This document shows positions 27,683 through 40,207 of a DNA stretch of 64,000 bases, piece after piece. The translations under genes were made by a program, and so were the position numbers. The DNA is from Haliclona indistincta (Eukaryota > Porifera > Demospongiae > Haplosclerida > Chalinidae). Positions within the stretch are counted from its first letter, which is position 1, and each line of letters begins with the position of its first letter. Where the stretch lies: the NCBI GenBank assembly GCA_964017065.1, contig OZ024791.1:619001-683000 (forward strand), read 5' to 3'. Under the pieces are notes generated by a model, which did not search any database, had not been told where the DNA came from, and saw nothing but the letters and a program-made list of their open reading frames with translations.

Positions 27683-28298
27683 GGGTGCACGCAACTAGCA
27701 ACAGTGCGGCTGCTATGAATATAATTATTGTGTGGTTGCTGACATAGCAACTGTTTACACGACAAACCACAACCAATAGCAACTGTATACTCAGCAAGCA
27801 TTCCAATGGCGCTGCCCTTGCCAACACGCATTTTGGCATAAAACTTCGCCAACGCACGCTGGATCTAGACGTCTTTTAGCTCTACGCGATCGCCAGCACG
27901 TGGGCAATACCGTAACAGAACGATTTTTCTAAATAAACTCCACACTGCCGAGAAAAACGGGAAAATCCATGCTGCTCGAAGGGCAACGGTGCTTTCTAGG
28001 CGCGCTAGCGAAAAAATCGCTCTGTTACTAGATTGTAGCTTTATTGAAACTTGCATTTCTGGAATCTTGAGCTCATTCAAGTCTTCACTGGTGAGTTTTA
28101 TGAATAAACACGTCGATCGTGGACCGCGTCTCTCCGTTTTCTTGCGAGCAAGCTAGCCCGTTAAATTTCATGATACGACTAGCTATCCAGACGCACTTGC
28201 TATACTGCTAATATCGCTCTGTCTGCTGCTTTAGTTTTCCAGAAACACTGACCATAGCAACGCGCAGCGCCGTGAATATTAATTAGTTGCGTGCACCC
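27683..28298. mobile_element. TTAA-flanked MITE, second family
   Basis: 616 bp with termini GGGTGCACGCAACTA and its reverse complement, flanked by TTAA at 27679-27682 and 28299-28302. The right TTAA is shared with the next element. No transposase ORF. Confidence 0.8.
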
Positions 28299-28302
28299 TT
28301 AA

Positions 28303-28893
28303 CCCTTTAACCCCTATTGTCGCCTTTTGGCGACATACATACTTCAGACACCATAACTTTATCAAAAAGTGTTAAAATATTCCGAAATTAAGCTAAATTG
28401 AAGAATACAAATAACCGCAAAAAATTGACCGGTTTTCTGCGCGCCCCCTGCTCTAAACGTATTGGCTTCGGCATTTCTATGGCTTCAATGGAAATTTCAC
28501 AACATTTTAGGAAAAACAAAATGGCTGCCAAGAAAATTTGGACATTTTATGGCTTCAGGGTGCTCGGAAGCACATTTTTGTGCATTCTCTATGATCTGGG
28601 CTACATTTTGCACTCACCAAAACCACTGCTATTTGTGTGTACTTTTCAGTATCCAGCCCCAAAGTACTAACTTTGAGCAAAATTTGACGAGGCCGTTGCA
28701 CTTTATCGGCTTCACTTTCGAAGTGGGAGGGGCATATCGACTGACTTGAGTGTGGACAATTGCGGCTACTCACTGGCATAAAAGGACGCAAATTTGAGAC
28801 CAGTAGCACAAAAGACACACGATATATTCACGAGAGAAGTGGTCAGCATTTACGAGGTTAAAATTTCAGCAAGATAATTTAGTAATTAAAGGG
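28303..28893. mobile_element. piggyBac-like TTAA MITE, short form
   Basis: 591 bp, CCCTTTAACCCC... to ...ATTAAAGGG, flanked by TTAA (28299-28302 and 28894-28897). About 90% like the copy at 29268-29858 (inverted) and similar at both ends and in the right half to 14876-16124. Confidence 0.85.
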
Positions 28894-29267
28894 TTAAGTG
28901 CTGCGGCCTCGTCATTTTTCAGCTAATTTTGGTCTTCATTTAGCCCTGGTGACTGATACAAAAACCTGGTGGTGTCCAGGTGAGCAAACAGTACAGTTTA
29001 GACCATATTCTATGCCAAAGTATGCATTTCCGGGTATCCTGAAAGCGGCGAGGGGCTCCGCCCCTTCGAACCCCGGGTTAAAGGGGGGACACCCCCCTTT
29101 AAAAATCCCCCCGTTCTATATATTTTAGTGGGGAGGGCGCGGCGAAAAACAGTGGGTTTTTTCAGGTAAAGTTATCTTCTGCAATTAAACTTGATTTGAC
29201 CTTTCTAGAGCACTTTTCACACTATTTATGACATCTAGAGTAGGTGGAGTCAATTATGACGCCTTAA
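28894..29267. other. Spacer with a GC-rich hairpin
   Basis: 29040-29130 is locally GC-rich with nested complements (ggggctccgcccc; aaaggggggacacccccctttaaa). It could be another small element. No gene. Confidence 0.5.
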
Positions 29268-29858
29268 CCCTTTAATTACTAAATTATCCAGCTGAAATTT
29301 TAACCTCGTAAATGCTGACCACTTCTCTCGTGAATATCTCGTGTGTCTTTTGAGCTACTGGTCTCAAATTTTCGTCCTTTTACCCCAGTGAGTAGCCGCA
29401 ATTGCCCACACTCAAGTCGGTCAATATGCCCCTCCCACTTCGAAAGTGAAGCCGATAAAGTGCAACGACCTCGTCAAATTTTGCTCAAAGTTAGTACTTT
29501 GGGGCTGGCTGCTGAAAAGTACACACAAATAGCAGTGGTTTTGGTGAGTGCAAAATGTAGCCCAGATCATAGAGAATGTCCAAAAATGTGTTTCCGAGCA
29601 CCCTGAAGCCATAAAATGTCCCAATTTTCTTGGCAGCCATTTTGTTTTTCCTAAAATGTTGTGAATTTTGCACTGAAGCCATAGAAATGCCGTCGCCATA
29701 ACGTTTAGCGCAGGGGGCGCGCCGAAAACCGGTCAATTTTTTGCGGTTATTTGTATTCTTCAATTTGGCTTAATTTTGGGATATTTTAACACTTTTTGAT
29801 AAAGTTATGGTGTCTGAAGTATGTATGTCGCCAAAAGGCGACATTAGGGGTTAAAGGG
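29268..29858. mobile_element. piggyBac-like TTAA MITE, short form, opposite orientation
   Basis: 591 bp, same length as 28303-28893 but inverted, with TTAA at 29264-29267 and 29859-29862. The insertion site reads gacgcc-TTAA-ggcgtc, a palindrome. Confidence 0.85.
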
Positions 29859-29862
29859 TTAA

Positions 29863-30494
29863 GGCGTCAATAGCCTATAAAGGGTTAATGCCTATCTAAG
29901 AAGTAAGTGCACTATTCCAGATATATACACGTACAATTGTGCAGATTTGGTATTGATTCGTTCACTCAGGACAGCGCTAGGCTCGTTGAAAGAAGAAAGA
30001 AAGAAAGAAGAAGACGAAAGATGAACAATTCGCGTGGGCGGCGATTTTAGTTTACCACTTTAGAAACGTCTGTCAGCTTCGCCAAAGGTATTTCCATGCT
30101 CAGAACAATCGTCTGATCAATCCTAGAAGTCTGGAATCCGAGTCGAGAAACGCTAAAACAGCGAAGATCTGCGACGGCTCTCTGAGCCTAGCTGAGTCGC
30201 CATCTTGATTTTCGTCGTCAAGCAAGCAGTCCCGGCGACTTTCATAGACTTCCTACAAGTGCTTACACTTCAGATTCACTTAGAGATAGTTAAAATGCAG
30301 CAGAAATGTATAACAATAGAGATATGTGCGAAAACTCATTTTCACACATGAGTAGCCGCCATCTTAGTTCGAGGTCATCCCTACATATCATTGCCGATCG
30401 GCAATGATAATTAGCTTCAATGGGAGAGAGCTGTAGAGCATCGTGTGTCTTGCATTTTCTCATGCTCATAGTTGCAATCTGTATTAATGTAATA
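29863..30494. other. Spacer with a 24-bp perfect palindrome
   Basis: A purine-rich 'gaaagaagaaagaaag' tract is at ~29990-30015. A perfect palindrome is centred at 30398 (tcattgccgatcggcaatga core). No gene seen. Confidence 0.5.
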
Positions 30495-30870
30495 GAAAGA
30501 GAGTAGCTGACATTGTGTTTGAACTAATGATATGAGTAGCTCATAATCATATAATCATAAAAGAAAAAACATTAACATTGCATGCATGCATGTGAGTGTA
30601 TAAGTCATGTGACAAACATACAATATACATGTGACAGTGTGCAAATCGTTTTGTTATACGAGAGGTACAGAAGGTGTGAGAGGGCTATAGCCAGCCATTC
30701 CTAGTCCACCAAACCCAGCAGCTGCTGATAGCTGTGCAGCAGCTAGAAGCTGTTGCTGGCGTCTCTGCTGCTGAGCCATGGCCAGTAACTGTAGTTGCTG
30801 TTGCCTGCGTTGCTGTTCAGCTGCCATTATCAGCTCATTCTGCATCATCTGGTCAGCAGCTAGTATTATA
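30495..30870 (-). pseudogene. EPS8-like 3'-end fragment
   Basis: Matches 40045-40410: 3' UTR plus the last ~70 codons of the EPS8-like gene (AADQMMQNELIMAAEQQRR ... GFGGLGMAGYSPLTPSVPL). It carries a 6-base insertion adding Met-Ala. At 30871 the similarity stops abruptly and VPS18 intron-8 sequence begins, so this is a duplication junction. Confidence 0.9.
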
Positions 30871-30950
30871 TACACTCCTCTTATACTAATGCTCCACCCA
30901 GTAAACACTAATGCTCCACCCACTACTGTAGCGTGATGGTCCATTGTATA

Positions 30951-31422
30951 GATGACTTCGGTGTGAACTCTCACCTCATTAAACGCGAGGCAATCTTGGT
31001 AGGCGTGCCTAGGTCTAGCGCTTAAGTTACACCCCTTTGGGGTCAGTGGATGCTGCCTTCTTTCGTGTGTTAAAGCAAGAAAACTATAAAATCAGAGGTC
31101 TGGGTTGCTTGAAGAGCGATTACTACTCCGAAACTACAAATCTGAGGCCTGACAAGCGATTGGTACACCCAAAAGCCACGCCTGTACTACGGCGTGCATG
31201 GCTTTTGGGTGTAGCCGCCGCTCTTCAGGCCTCAGATTTAAAGGTTGGGAGTAGTAATCGCTCTTCAAGCAACCCAGACCTCTGATTTTATAGTTTTCTT
31301 GCTTTAACACACGAAAGAAGGCAGAACTGACCCCAAAGGGGTGTAACTTAAGCGCTAGACCTAGGCACGCCTACCAAGATTGCCTCGCGTTTAATGAGGT
31401 GAGAGTTCACACCGAAGTCATC
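30951..31422. mobile_element. 472-bp foldback (palindromic) element in VPS18-copy exon 9
   Basis: Near-perfect palindrome: gatgacttcggtgtgaactc ... and its complement at the end, arms about 230 bp, small centre near 31190. It is flanked by 'tata' on both sides (30947-30950, 31423-31426) where the intact gene reads 'ttgtacacg'. Target is therefore TATA or TA. No ORF of a transposase. Confidence 0.85.
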
Positions 31423-32714
31423 TATACGATGACTACTGATCCAGTTAATGGCCATGTCTGGACTCACGCTAGACAAAAGCTGCTAACATTCTCTCTGCAC
31501 AAAGAAACAAGGTATCTATTAACCTATACAGTCGATTTCAGGTCTTTTGGGAAATGCCGTGCTCCGTATCTCGTGCTTCGGCTGACGGCAATGATTCTCC
31601 TGCGCTGCTTTCAGCGATACAGATGGCTCTGTGTGTGTCTGTAGTGCAAGATACAAGGAACACCATGACCGTGCCATGGACTCGTACGTGAGAATTGACT
31701 CACCTGTAAATCCAAGCGATTGCCCACAAGAAACTGTAGACCTATTTGGTTCTACCAAAGTCCAAGTCACAAGGAGAGCCTTCAGTGCCAAACAAAGGTC
31801 CTGCACTGTCATTGGACAAGTCTGTCTCTTCATCAGAGAAGTGTGTGTATCGTCCCTACTTCACAGAATGAGGAGATTACGGGTTTACGGGAAGGCGTTG
31901 CTACGGAACACGGCATTTCGCAATGGAACTGAATCAACTTTTAAAATTTTAATCCTTCAAAATATCAGCATTTTTTAACTGCTAACTTGGTCATGTTTTA
32001 TCTCAGAAACGTTTGGAAGATTTATTTGGATCGTAACAGTTTTGAAACTGCCAAACGATATGCAGAGGTATAGCCCACTATCCACACTAGTTATACTGAT
32101 ATTGGTGTTGTTGGTTACCAGGGCAACCGGAAGCACCTGGACACTATACTAGTACGACAAGCAGACCACTACTTCAGAGAGGGCAGGTGAGACCACGCCC
32201 ACTCTATGACTACACCCACTATTGACATCTTCCTACAGGTACAAAGAAGCTGCTGAGGTATTCTCTAAGAGCAACTTGTCATTTGAAGAAGTCACTCAAG
32301 TTTATTCAGGTACTAAAGGGTTATTCTGTCTTGTAAAGCTAAAGGGAAAGTGTATAGTGTCACCTTTATGTGACACTAATGTGTTCATAAAATCTTATAA
32401 TGTGGGACTATGGTGATAGGCTGAATGATCAATGTCTGTATCTCTTCACTCACATTAGGTGGACAAGAAGCAAGCTCTGAAGCTGTTCCTGATCAGGAAG
32501 CTAGAATCACTTAGTGAACATCACAAGACACAGCAGACCATGTTGACGACATGGTTGATAGAGCTGTATCTGAACGAGCTAGGTACTCTACTGGATGATG
32601 GGAAGACAGATCAGCACGCTAAAATACAGGAAGACTTCCATAAGCTACTAGCTAAACCAGCTCTGAAAGTGAGTATTTAGATATAGTGTGTGTGGCTAGC
32701 TAGAGATCTTAGCC

Positions 32715-33346
32715 TGATGTCCAGGAGGTGCACAGGTGTCCTGGCTCTACCAGTGACCCTCTGTGAGGCAGCTAGACACTGCTTAGTGCACAGGTGTCCT
32801 GGCTCTACCAGTGACCCTCTGTGAGGCAGCTAGACACTGCTTAGTGCACAGGTGTCCTGGCTCTACCAGTGACCCTCTGTGAGGCAGCTACACTGCTTAG
32901 TGCACAGGTGTCCTGGCTCTACCAGTGACCCTCTGTGAGGCAGCTAGACACTGCTTAGTGCACAGGTGTCCTGGCTCTACCAGTGACCCTCTGTGAGGCA
33001 GCTAGACACTGCTTAGTGCACAGGTGTCCTGGCTCTACCAGTGACCCTCTGTGAGGCAGCTAGACACTGCTTAGTGCACAGGTGTCCTGGCTCTACCAGT
33101 GACCCTCTGTGAGGCAGCTAGACACTGCTTAGTGCACAGGTGTCCTGGCTCTACCAGTGACCCTCTGTGAGGCAGCTAGACACTGCTTAGTGCACAGGTG
33201 TCCTGGCTCTACCAGTGACCCTCTGTGAGGCAGCTAGACACTGCTTAGTGCACAGGTGTCCTGGCTCTACCAGTGACCCTCTGTGAGGCAGCTACACTGC
33301 TTAGTGCACAGGTGTCCTGGCTCTACCAGTGACCCTCTGTGAGGCA
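32715..33346 (+). repeat. 58/54-bp minisatellite, duplicate copy
   Basis: About eleven units, mostly the 58-bp class, against about nine with alternating classes in the intact gene. All units here end 'ctctgtgagg', whereas many in the other array read 'ctcagtgagg'. Confidence 0.9.
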
Positions 33347-34369
33347 TGTGTTCTATACTGTAGGAGTGTCTAGAAGCTAACAAGAAGACTATCTATGACC
33401 TCATGTCTAGTCATGGAGCATCTGATGACATCATCCACTTTTCTGAGCTCATGAAAGGTGAGTAAGCAGTAATATAGATCACACCAGGTCTCGACCCTCT
33501 CTCCAGACTATGATCGTGTGATTAGACACCACGTACAGAATCATGAGTACCGCAAGGCACTGGGCCTGCTGGCTGAACGCTCAGCTGAGGTTCTCGCCAT
33601 CACAGATAAGGTGAAACTATTCTCAAAAACCTAGCTCTTCAACTCTCATGTATCTCTATAGCATGAGCGCAGAGCAGTGTTCAGTAAGTTTGCTGATCTC
33701 TACTACAAGTACTCTCCAGTGCTGCTCAAGCATATTCCTGACTTGACGGTGTCTGCCTGGACTACTGCAGGCAAGCTGCATGCTCAACCCTAAGAAGCTG
33801 ATAGTAGCCCTCACACAATGCAGTCAACAAGATGACCCCGCCCACAAGCGACTGGTATACTCTCCTCTCTCTTCTCTCAACTTTTCCGTGTTGTGTATCA
33901 GTTCTCCCTTGTAGCCTGTAGAGTGTCTAACTCTCTCTCTCTCTCTCTCTCTCTCCCAGATCTCGGCAACAATCCAGTATCTTGAATACTGTGTTGATCA
34001 GCTTCGTACTGACCAAGTGTCTGTACATAACTTCCTCATCTCCTCCTATGCCAACAGCACCAACCCCTCCCACCATCGCAAACTACTCGAGTACGTCAAG
34101 AAACAAGACCAGGTAAGAGAGAGAGAATTCCATACCACACTATGAGTACTGAGTGTAGTGGGTTAGCAGTATCTATCATTAGCTCATTGCTGTACCTACA
34201 GGTTGGGTGTATGCCACAGTATGATGCACAGTATGCTCTGAGGTTGTGTCTGGAGAAGGGTCTACAGGAGCCGTGTGTGCACATATCTACTCCTCCATGA
34301 GCCTGTTTGAAGAAGGAGTCACCTTGGCACTATCGGTACTAGCACACCATTACTACTACTACTCTAACG

Positions 34370-34568
<199 letters not shown>

Positions 34569-34735
34569 AGCTTGGTAAAGTGGATCTTGCTCACCACATC
34601 ATATCTCGTGATCCCATGATCTCACGTGACAAGCAACTAGAGAAGAAGCTGTGGTTACGCATCGCAGAGCATGTCATCAAGAAGGAGAGAGATATTAGAA
34701 AGTTAGTCCCTCAATCATTTCATCATCTCATATCT

Positions 34736-34835
34736 CTCCCTCCCTCTGTCTCTCCCTCCCTCCCTCTCTCTCCCTCCCTCTCTCTCTCTCTCTCTCTCTC
34801 CCTCTCTCTCCCTCCCTCCCTCCCTCTCTCTCTCT

Positions 34836-34878
<43 letters not shown>

Positions 34879-34921
34879 CCTCCCTCCCTCTCTCTCTCTC
34901 CCTCCCTCCCTCCCTCCCTCT

Positions 34922-34964
<43 letters not shown>

Positions 34965-35020
34965 TCTCTCTCTCCCTCTCTCTCTCTCTCCCTCTCTCTC
35001 TCCCTCCCTCTCTCTCTCCA
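34736..35020 (+). repeat. CT/CCCT microsatellite in VPS18-copy intron 19
   Basis: About 285 bp of pyrimidine repeat, expanded from ~35 bp in the intact gene. Long Ser-Leu and Arg-Glu ORFs over it are artefacts. Confidence 0.95.
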
Positions 35021-35285
35021 GGGCAATGCAGTTCCTCAAGGAGTGTGGTGGTGTGTTAAAGATCGAAGATATTCTACCTTTCTTCTCCGACGTAGTGACC
35101 ATCGACCAGTTCAAGGTATCCTCCTTCCTCTCTCCTCTAGCTCTATTCCTCTCTTCCTAGGATGCTATATGTGACTCACTGCAAGCCTACAATGTGCATA
35201 TCGACAATCTGAAGAAGGAGATGGATGGAGCTACTGAGAGTGCTAAGAACATTAGAGAAGATATTCAAGACATCCGCAACAAGTA

Positions 35286-35422
35286 TGCTCATCCACTTAC
35301 TCACTCACTCATCCACTCACTCACTCATCCACTCACTCATCCACTCACTCACTCACCCACTCACTCACCCACCCACTCACTCATCCACTCACTCACCCAC
35401 TCACTCACTCACTCACTCACCC
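35286..35422 (+). repeat. (CTCA)n-type microsatellite in VPS18-copy intron 21
   Basis: 'cactcactcatccactc' permutations, longer than in the intact copy. Confidence 0.9.
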
Positions 35423-35890
35423 TAGTGTGTTGTCAAGCCTCTTTGCCATGTGTTCAGGTGTGTTCTCATTCGATCTGATCATAAGTGTCAGATATGTGAG
35501 GCTCGTCTCTTATCTCAATCGTTCTACATGTTCCCGTGTCGTCACGCCTTCCATAAGGAGTGCCTGGTGGGCGAGGTCATACCACTGATGAATGATAGGG
35601 ACAGGTAAGTGGGCGTGTCTACATGAATACACTCGCTCATTACCACACAGGAGAGGGAAGTTAGAGCAGCTCATCAGAGAATTAGAAACTACTAAGAACA
35701 AGGAGGCGATAAAGGTAGTCAACTAACATAACATTTTACTCCAAATTGTTAATTTCCTCTCTCCCAGCGTCAGATTGATGAGTTGGTGTCTGGTGACTGT
35801 CCTTACTGTGGTCTAATGATGATAGGTTCTGTCGGCTTGCCTCTCCTACCAGTGGACTCCTGGGAGAGAACCATGACCAGCTGGAAATAA

Positions 35891-37062
35891 ACTACAACTC
35901 TTTCGATTGATAGCATTGTATTATATATCAGACTTTTTGAGTGCCGATAATTTTATTGTACCATCATTACATAACCTTGCGAGTGGTAGTCCATGATCAG
36001 TGCTGATACATAACTTATCATACACGTGACATCATGGTCAGCTGGTTGTTTGCTGTGTTTAGGATAGTGTGTTCAAGGGAGACCAGTTTGGAGTGAGGGA
36101 GCTCCTCTACAAGCTAGCTACCCTAGCTGTGAGGTGTCAGTTCATACTGAGGCACACTGGACATCTTCACACTCACTAGACAAGATGTTGAACGAGTGCA
36201 TGCACACCTGCAGACTCTGCCTCAACTGAACTATGGTGGCTATAGCCTCAGTGGAGAGTCTGGGTCATGTAGAAACCACATCATACTAAAATGTTGTTGA
36301 GTTCTAGTCCAGGGACAGATGCATACAAACTTGGAGCTGTGTCAAAGCAACATGACTTACCTTACAGGCAAAAAGGGCATTAGATACCACTGGCTACTGG
36401 ATCTATTTAGACGACTCAAGCTATACAGACACTGGATGGGATGCAGGAAGCACTGGACCAGGCAAACATGAGAAACTATATAATTTGAGAAGTGAAGAGG
36501 ATCAAGTGGATAAGGCGGTGAAGAGGATGATGGTGGTGGAGAGGATGACGGTGGTCATCTTCACCATCCTCCTCTCCATCCTCCCATCCTGGTTCCATTT
36601 CTCACATTCGGACAAGCCATCGTGACTGTCTCATGAACTAAGGTAAAACAGGCAAGTAGAAGCACTTGATAACTGTTGCATACACAACAACACATCAAAC
36701 CTGTTTGTACCTGATTGCACTACTCATGTCAGTGTACAAAATTACACAAATGTTGATTTTATTGTGCATGACACTAATAATTATAATAATTATTATAAAC
36801 AACCTCCTATCATGCACTCCATGATGCACTTTGGAAAGCAAAATAGAGTATAGTTTTCAGCAGTATAATACCTCGGCAACCCCGCATGTGAGTACAGAAT
36901 CAAGTGACAAAGTGTACATAACATGAAACATACACCAAAAAAGCACTAGTGATATTAAACATGCCATTTCCTATCTTTTTTATAAAAATTAAAACGATTT
37001 GCCATTGACAACCCTGTCTGTATCTACAAGTATCACGGTAAAAAGAAGGGATACAGACCACA
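35891..37062. other. Duplicate of the 12.2-13.7 kb spacer
   Basis: Co-linear with the spacer after the intact VPS18. A private short inverted repeat lies at ~36520-36590 (gaggatgatggtggtggag against ctccatcctc). No gene. Confidence 0.6.
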
Positions 37063-38277
37063 TCAAATGGTTACGACCATCTCGAACACCCATACCTCTT
37101 TAGAATTTACTGTCTCCTGCTGGACACGCTGGATTAGGAACTTGCTTCCAGGAGAGAAAGTGTATTCATTTTTCTCGGGGTCATCAGAGAGAGCAGTGAT
37201 ATAGCTGGCCCTCTCCCACACAATTGCACCAGGTGCTGGATTGAGAACAAGCAAGATACCATTGCTGTATTCCATGGCTTCCTCTCGATATTCAGTGAAG
37301 CTCATCACTCCCTTCGTTGTAATGGTGTCACTGACTTTAAAAACAGTCTGCAGTGCATATTGGAAAGGCATTTGCATTGGTGTTCCTACTGGACCTGAAT
37401 TACCAGGGAACTCAAGAAATTCAGCCGCAAAGCGTTCCAGACCCAAATTGCTTATGTCAGGCTGTCCACTGTAAAGATGTGGCACCCTGTAGACACTTGT
37501 GCGCGGGAAGGAGTAAAAACAGGCTTTCAGGAGCCTGTTCTGAACGTTGCAGAAATACTGGAGTCTATTGTGCAATTGGTCCAGTTGTTGATGAACCTCT
37601 GCTTCACTATCTGCTGGCAACATCAGAAAAGAGTGCATGTAATCCTTGTTCTGTGGTGTGAAAGGCGGCCAGTTGGATGACCATATGACATTGGCTATGG
37701 TAGCAAGGTCGAGTGGACCACCTTCAATACCTGTATAGACAAAGAACCTGAACATAACGATTCTCATGAAGCTGGCTGTGGTCCAGTCATACACACTAAA
37801 AGCCAGCTGCTTTTTGTGTTCAGTAAAGGGAAAGAATAGCTGTCCCAAGTGCTCGATCTCTGCATCAGTCTTTCCGGGGGCATCAGGAATGTTCTGGTAG
37901 GGGACAAGCTTCAGATCCATCATTTCCTGCAATGCCAAAGCATCTCTAAAAGCAATGGTGGGCAGAGGCTTAAGCTGTCCGGTGATTATCCCACCACTAT
38001 TGGAATCGGCTGCCTGGAATGAGCCATCCTCAAGAAAGGTGAGGGTCACTCTACCCTCACTCTCATAGTTAAAGATGCTTCCGTTCATGTATATGCCCCA
38101 CGATGAGCTGGAGCTCTTTCCAACATCTACCAGATCAAGGAAGCCCTTTTCTGTTATGACAATGCGATAGCTGGCTCCCTCAGGACCCCTTACCTCATTC
38201 AGCACTTCCCCTCCTCCACTTTGAAGCACTTGCTGCTGGGGAGAGGTAAGGTTGATGATCTTCACAATTCTCCACAT
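37063..38277 (-). CDS. ADP-ribosyltransferase-like protein, copy 3 (intact)
   Basis: Uninterrupted 404-residue single-exon ORF, about 93% identical by eye to copy 2. It keeps Arg in SVYRVPHLYSG, the SFTEYREEA element and DDPEKNEYTFSPGSKF with the likely catalytic Glu. The N-terminal part SYRIVITEKGFLDLVDVG and central FFPFTEHKKQLAFSVYDW are shared with the other copies and unassigned. Its upstream TTAA (38278-38281) is the empty form of the site occupied in copy 1. It lies at the end of the duplicated block, convergent with the VPS18 pseudogene. Function as a NAD-dependent transferase is possible but unproven. Confidence 0.55.
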   Translation of the reverse strand: MWRIVKIINLTSPQQQVLQSGGGEVLNEVRGPEGASYRIVITEKGFLDLVDVGKSSSSSWGIYMNGSIFNYESEGRVTLTFLEDGSFQAADSNSGGIITGQLKPLPTIAFRDALALQEMMDLKLVPYQNIPDAPGKTDAEIEHLGQLFFPFTEHKKQLAFSVYDWTTASFMRIVMFRFFVYTGIEGGPLDLATIANVIWSSNWPPFTPQNKDYMHSFLMLPADSEAEVHQQLDQLHNRLQYFCNVQNRLLKACFYSFPRTSVYRVPHLYSGQPDISNLGLERFAAEFLEFPGNSGPVGTPMQMPFQYALQTVFKVSDTITTKGVMSFTEYREEAMEYSNGILLVLNPAPGAIVWERASYITALSDDPEKNEYTFSPGSKFLIQRVQQETVNSKEVWVFEMVVTI

Positions 38278-38281
38278 CTTA

Positions 38282-40207
38282 ACAGAGGCTTTAGCTAACT
38301 TCAGGGCTACAAACTGAACTGCCTTTCAGGGCTGCAACCAAATACATTGATAATAACATTACATTGATCTTATCTGGGTGCAGCCATGGGATGTTCAGTT
38401 ATCATTGGGTAGAACCTTAACTGGAGGCTGACTGGAGGTGTAAATCAACTGGGTTGTGCTGATAATTCATGCTTATGCATATGTATGGTGAATATGCAAC
38501 AAGATAGCAGCTACAATACTAGGCACCAAAGGTGCAGATGCCTCGGTGGAACATTTGACATACACAGTAACTGCAGCTATTATACCTTTCTGTACAGCAA
38601 TCACAAAGCAATAGTTATGCAATCAGCTGAAGCCAATCAGTGCTGACCACAATTCAACTGGGCGTGTCTACAATGTTCAGTACTCGAGTACTGCCCATGC
38701 ATACTGAACACGAGCGAGATAGCTTCCATAGCTTGCTTACACAATTTCTCTGGACCAGCGCTGCTATCCTGTAGTGAAATTCTAACCTATCAGCTTCTAG
38801 GTAGTCAACTGTGGATAGCTTTGCCTTTGAAGAACTCCAGATCGCCAGCAACAGCCATGATAAATCGCGAGGGAGCAAATTGCGCCATAACTCATGAACT
38901 AAGCTTCGTATGAAGTTTTCACATAGAAAGCGAGATAATACCGTGTTCTACTAGCATTGCTAGTTTCAGAGCTTAACTTTCAGCGTGCGCCTACAAAACT
39001 TAACCAGATGACGAGGTAACTCACGAACAGAGCCTTATAACCAAAATCCTTACAATTCATTTTCAAGCAAATATCGACTTTAGCTTGTGTTGCACGTTTC
39101 AGCGCTTAGTTTTCAGCGAGCGACGAGAAATCCTGCCGATAGACAGACAGACAGACAGATACACACCGATACACACATACATACATACACAAACCGACCC
39201 CGTGGCTCCGCCCACCGAGGCATAACAATGTATTTACATCAAAACGCAGGTGTTTCATCTAGTGGCATGTCCAAAGGCACAAATATGCTCTCTAGTGCTG
39301 CCCCATCTCTAAATTAGCACTATAAGATTGCTTGAAATTGTTACTAATAATGAAATTGAGTGAGTGAAATTGAACATATAGTTTTTAGCAAAACGATGAT
39401 GATTGAGGCTGAATTTCACTACACCATCTTGTGATTACATAACACGCACATGACCAGCAAACACTGAATGAAGAATAAACAGCTAAGCCTGTGTCTTCAC
39501 TCTGACTCTGCTGCTTGCTGACCCAGCTATAGTATAACAGTGCCAGCAAAGTTGGGCTACATGTAGTCAGTTGCAGGATGAGCTACAAATAATTCACACA
39601 CAAAATAAATCATATGCTTTAATGTTGCGTTACAACATCAACAAATAAATTAATAGTGAGAACAAATTGAGGCTCAGCATAACTATGCATATTTTATTGA
39701 ACTACATGTAGTCTAAAATTTGAAAAGTAAAAGTCATGAAATTTTCTCAGTAATTAAATGGTAAGGATTGATCAAAGCTAGATAGCTAGATTTTTTTGAG
39801 ATGGTAGATTAACAATAAAGAGACCTGTCACTGGCCCACAATGTAAACCAACAAGAAGGTAACTATCATAAACTATGATCATATGCCTACATTTAGATTT
39901 CGAAATCTATTTAAATTTTCTTGTAAATTTGGTCCCACATCTTAAGTCTGTACTCAGTGTTCTTCTTATAGTCTCCAGATGTCTCCAGGGTGTGAATATA
40001 GTTAAATGAACATTATCTTTCTTACACCAGCAATAGCAATAGCTGAGAGAGTAGCTGAAAATTATGTTTGAACTAATGATATGAGTAGCTCTGCAGTACC
40101 ATAATAATCATAAAAGAAAAAAACGTTAACATTGCATGCATGCATGTGAGTTTATAAGTCATGTGACAAACATACAATATACATGTGACAGTGTGCAAAT
40201 GGTTTTG
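38282..40207. other. Intergenic with a diverged interspersed repeat
   Basis: 38282-38450 matches the arm sequence at 16128-16275. About 38640-39230 resembles the satellite unit of the 19-23 kb region in layout (gtgctgaccaca, gtagtcaactgtgg, actcatgaac, then a gacagacagaca run and cgtggctccgcccaccgagg). The rest is AT-rich with no gene seen. Confidence 0.5.

Noticed and set aside
28398..29763. ORFs of ~90 residues in the TTAA elements
   Set aside because: Present on both strands, no transposase motifs; the elements are non-autonomous.
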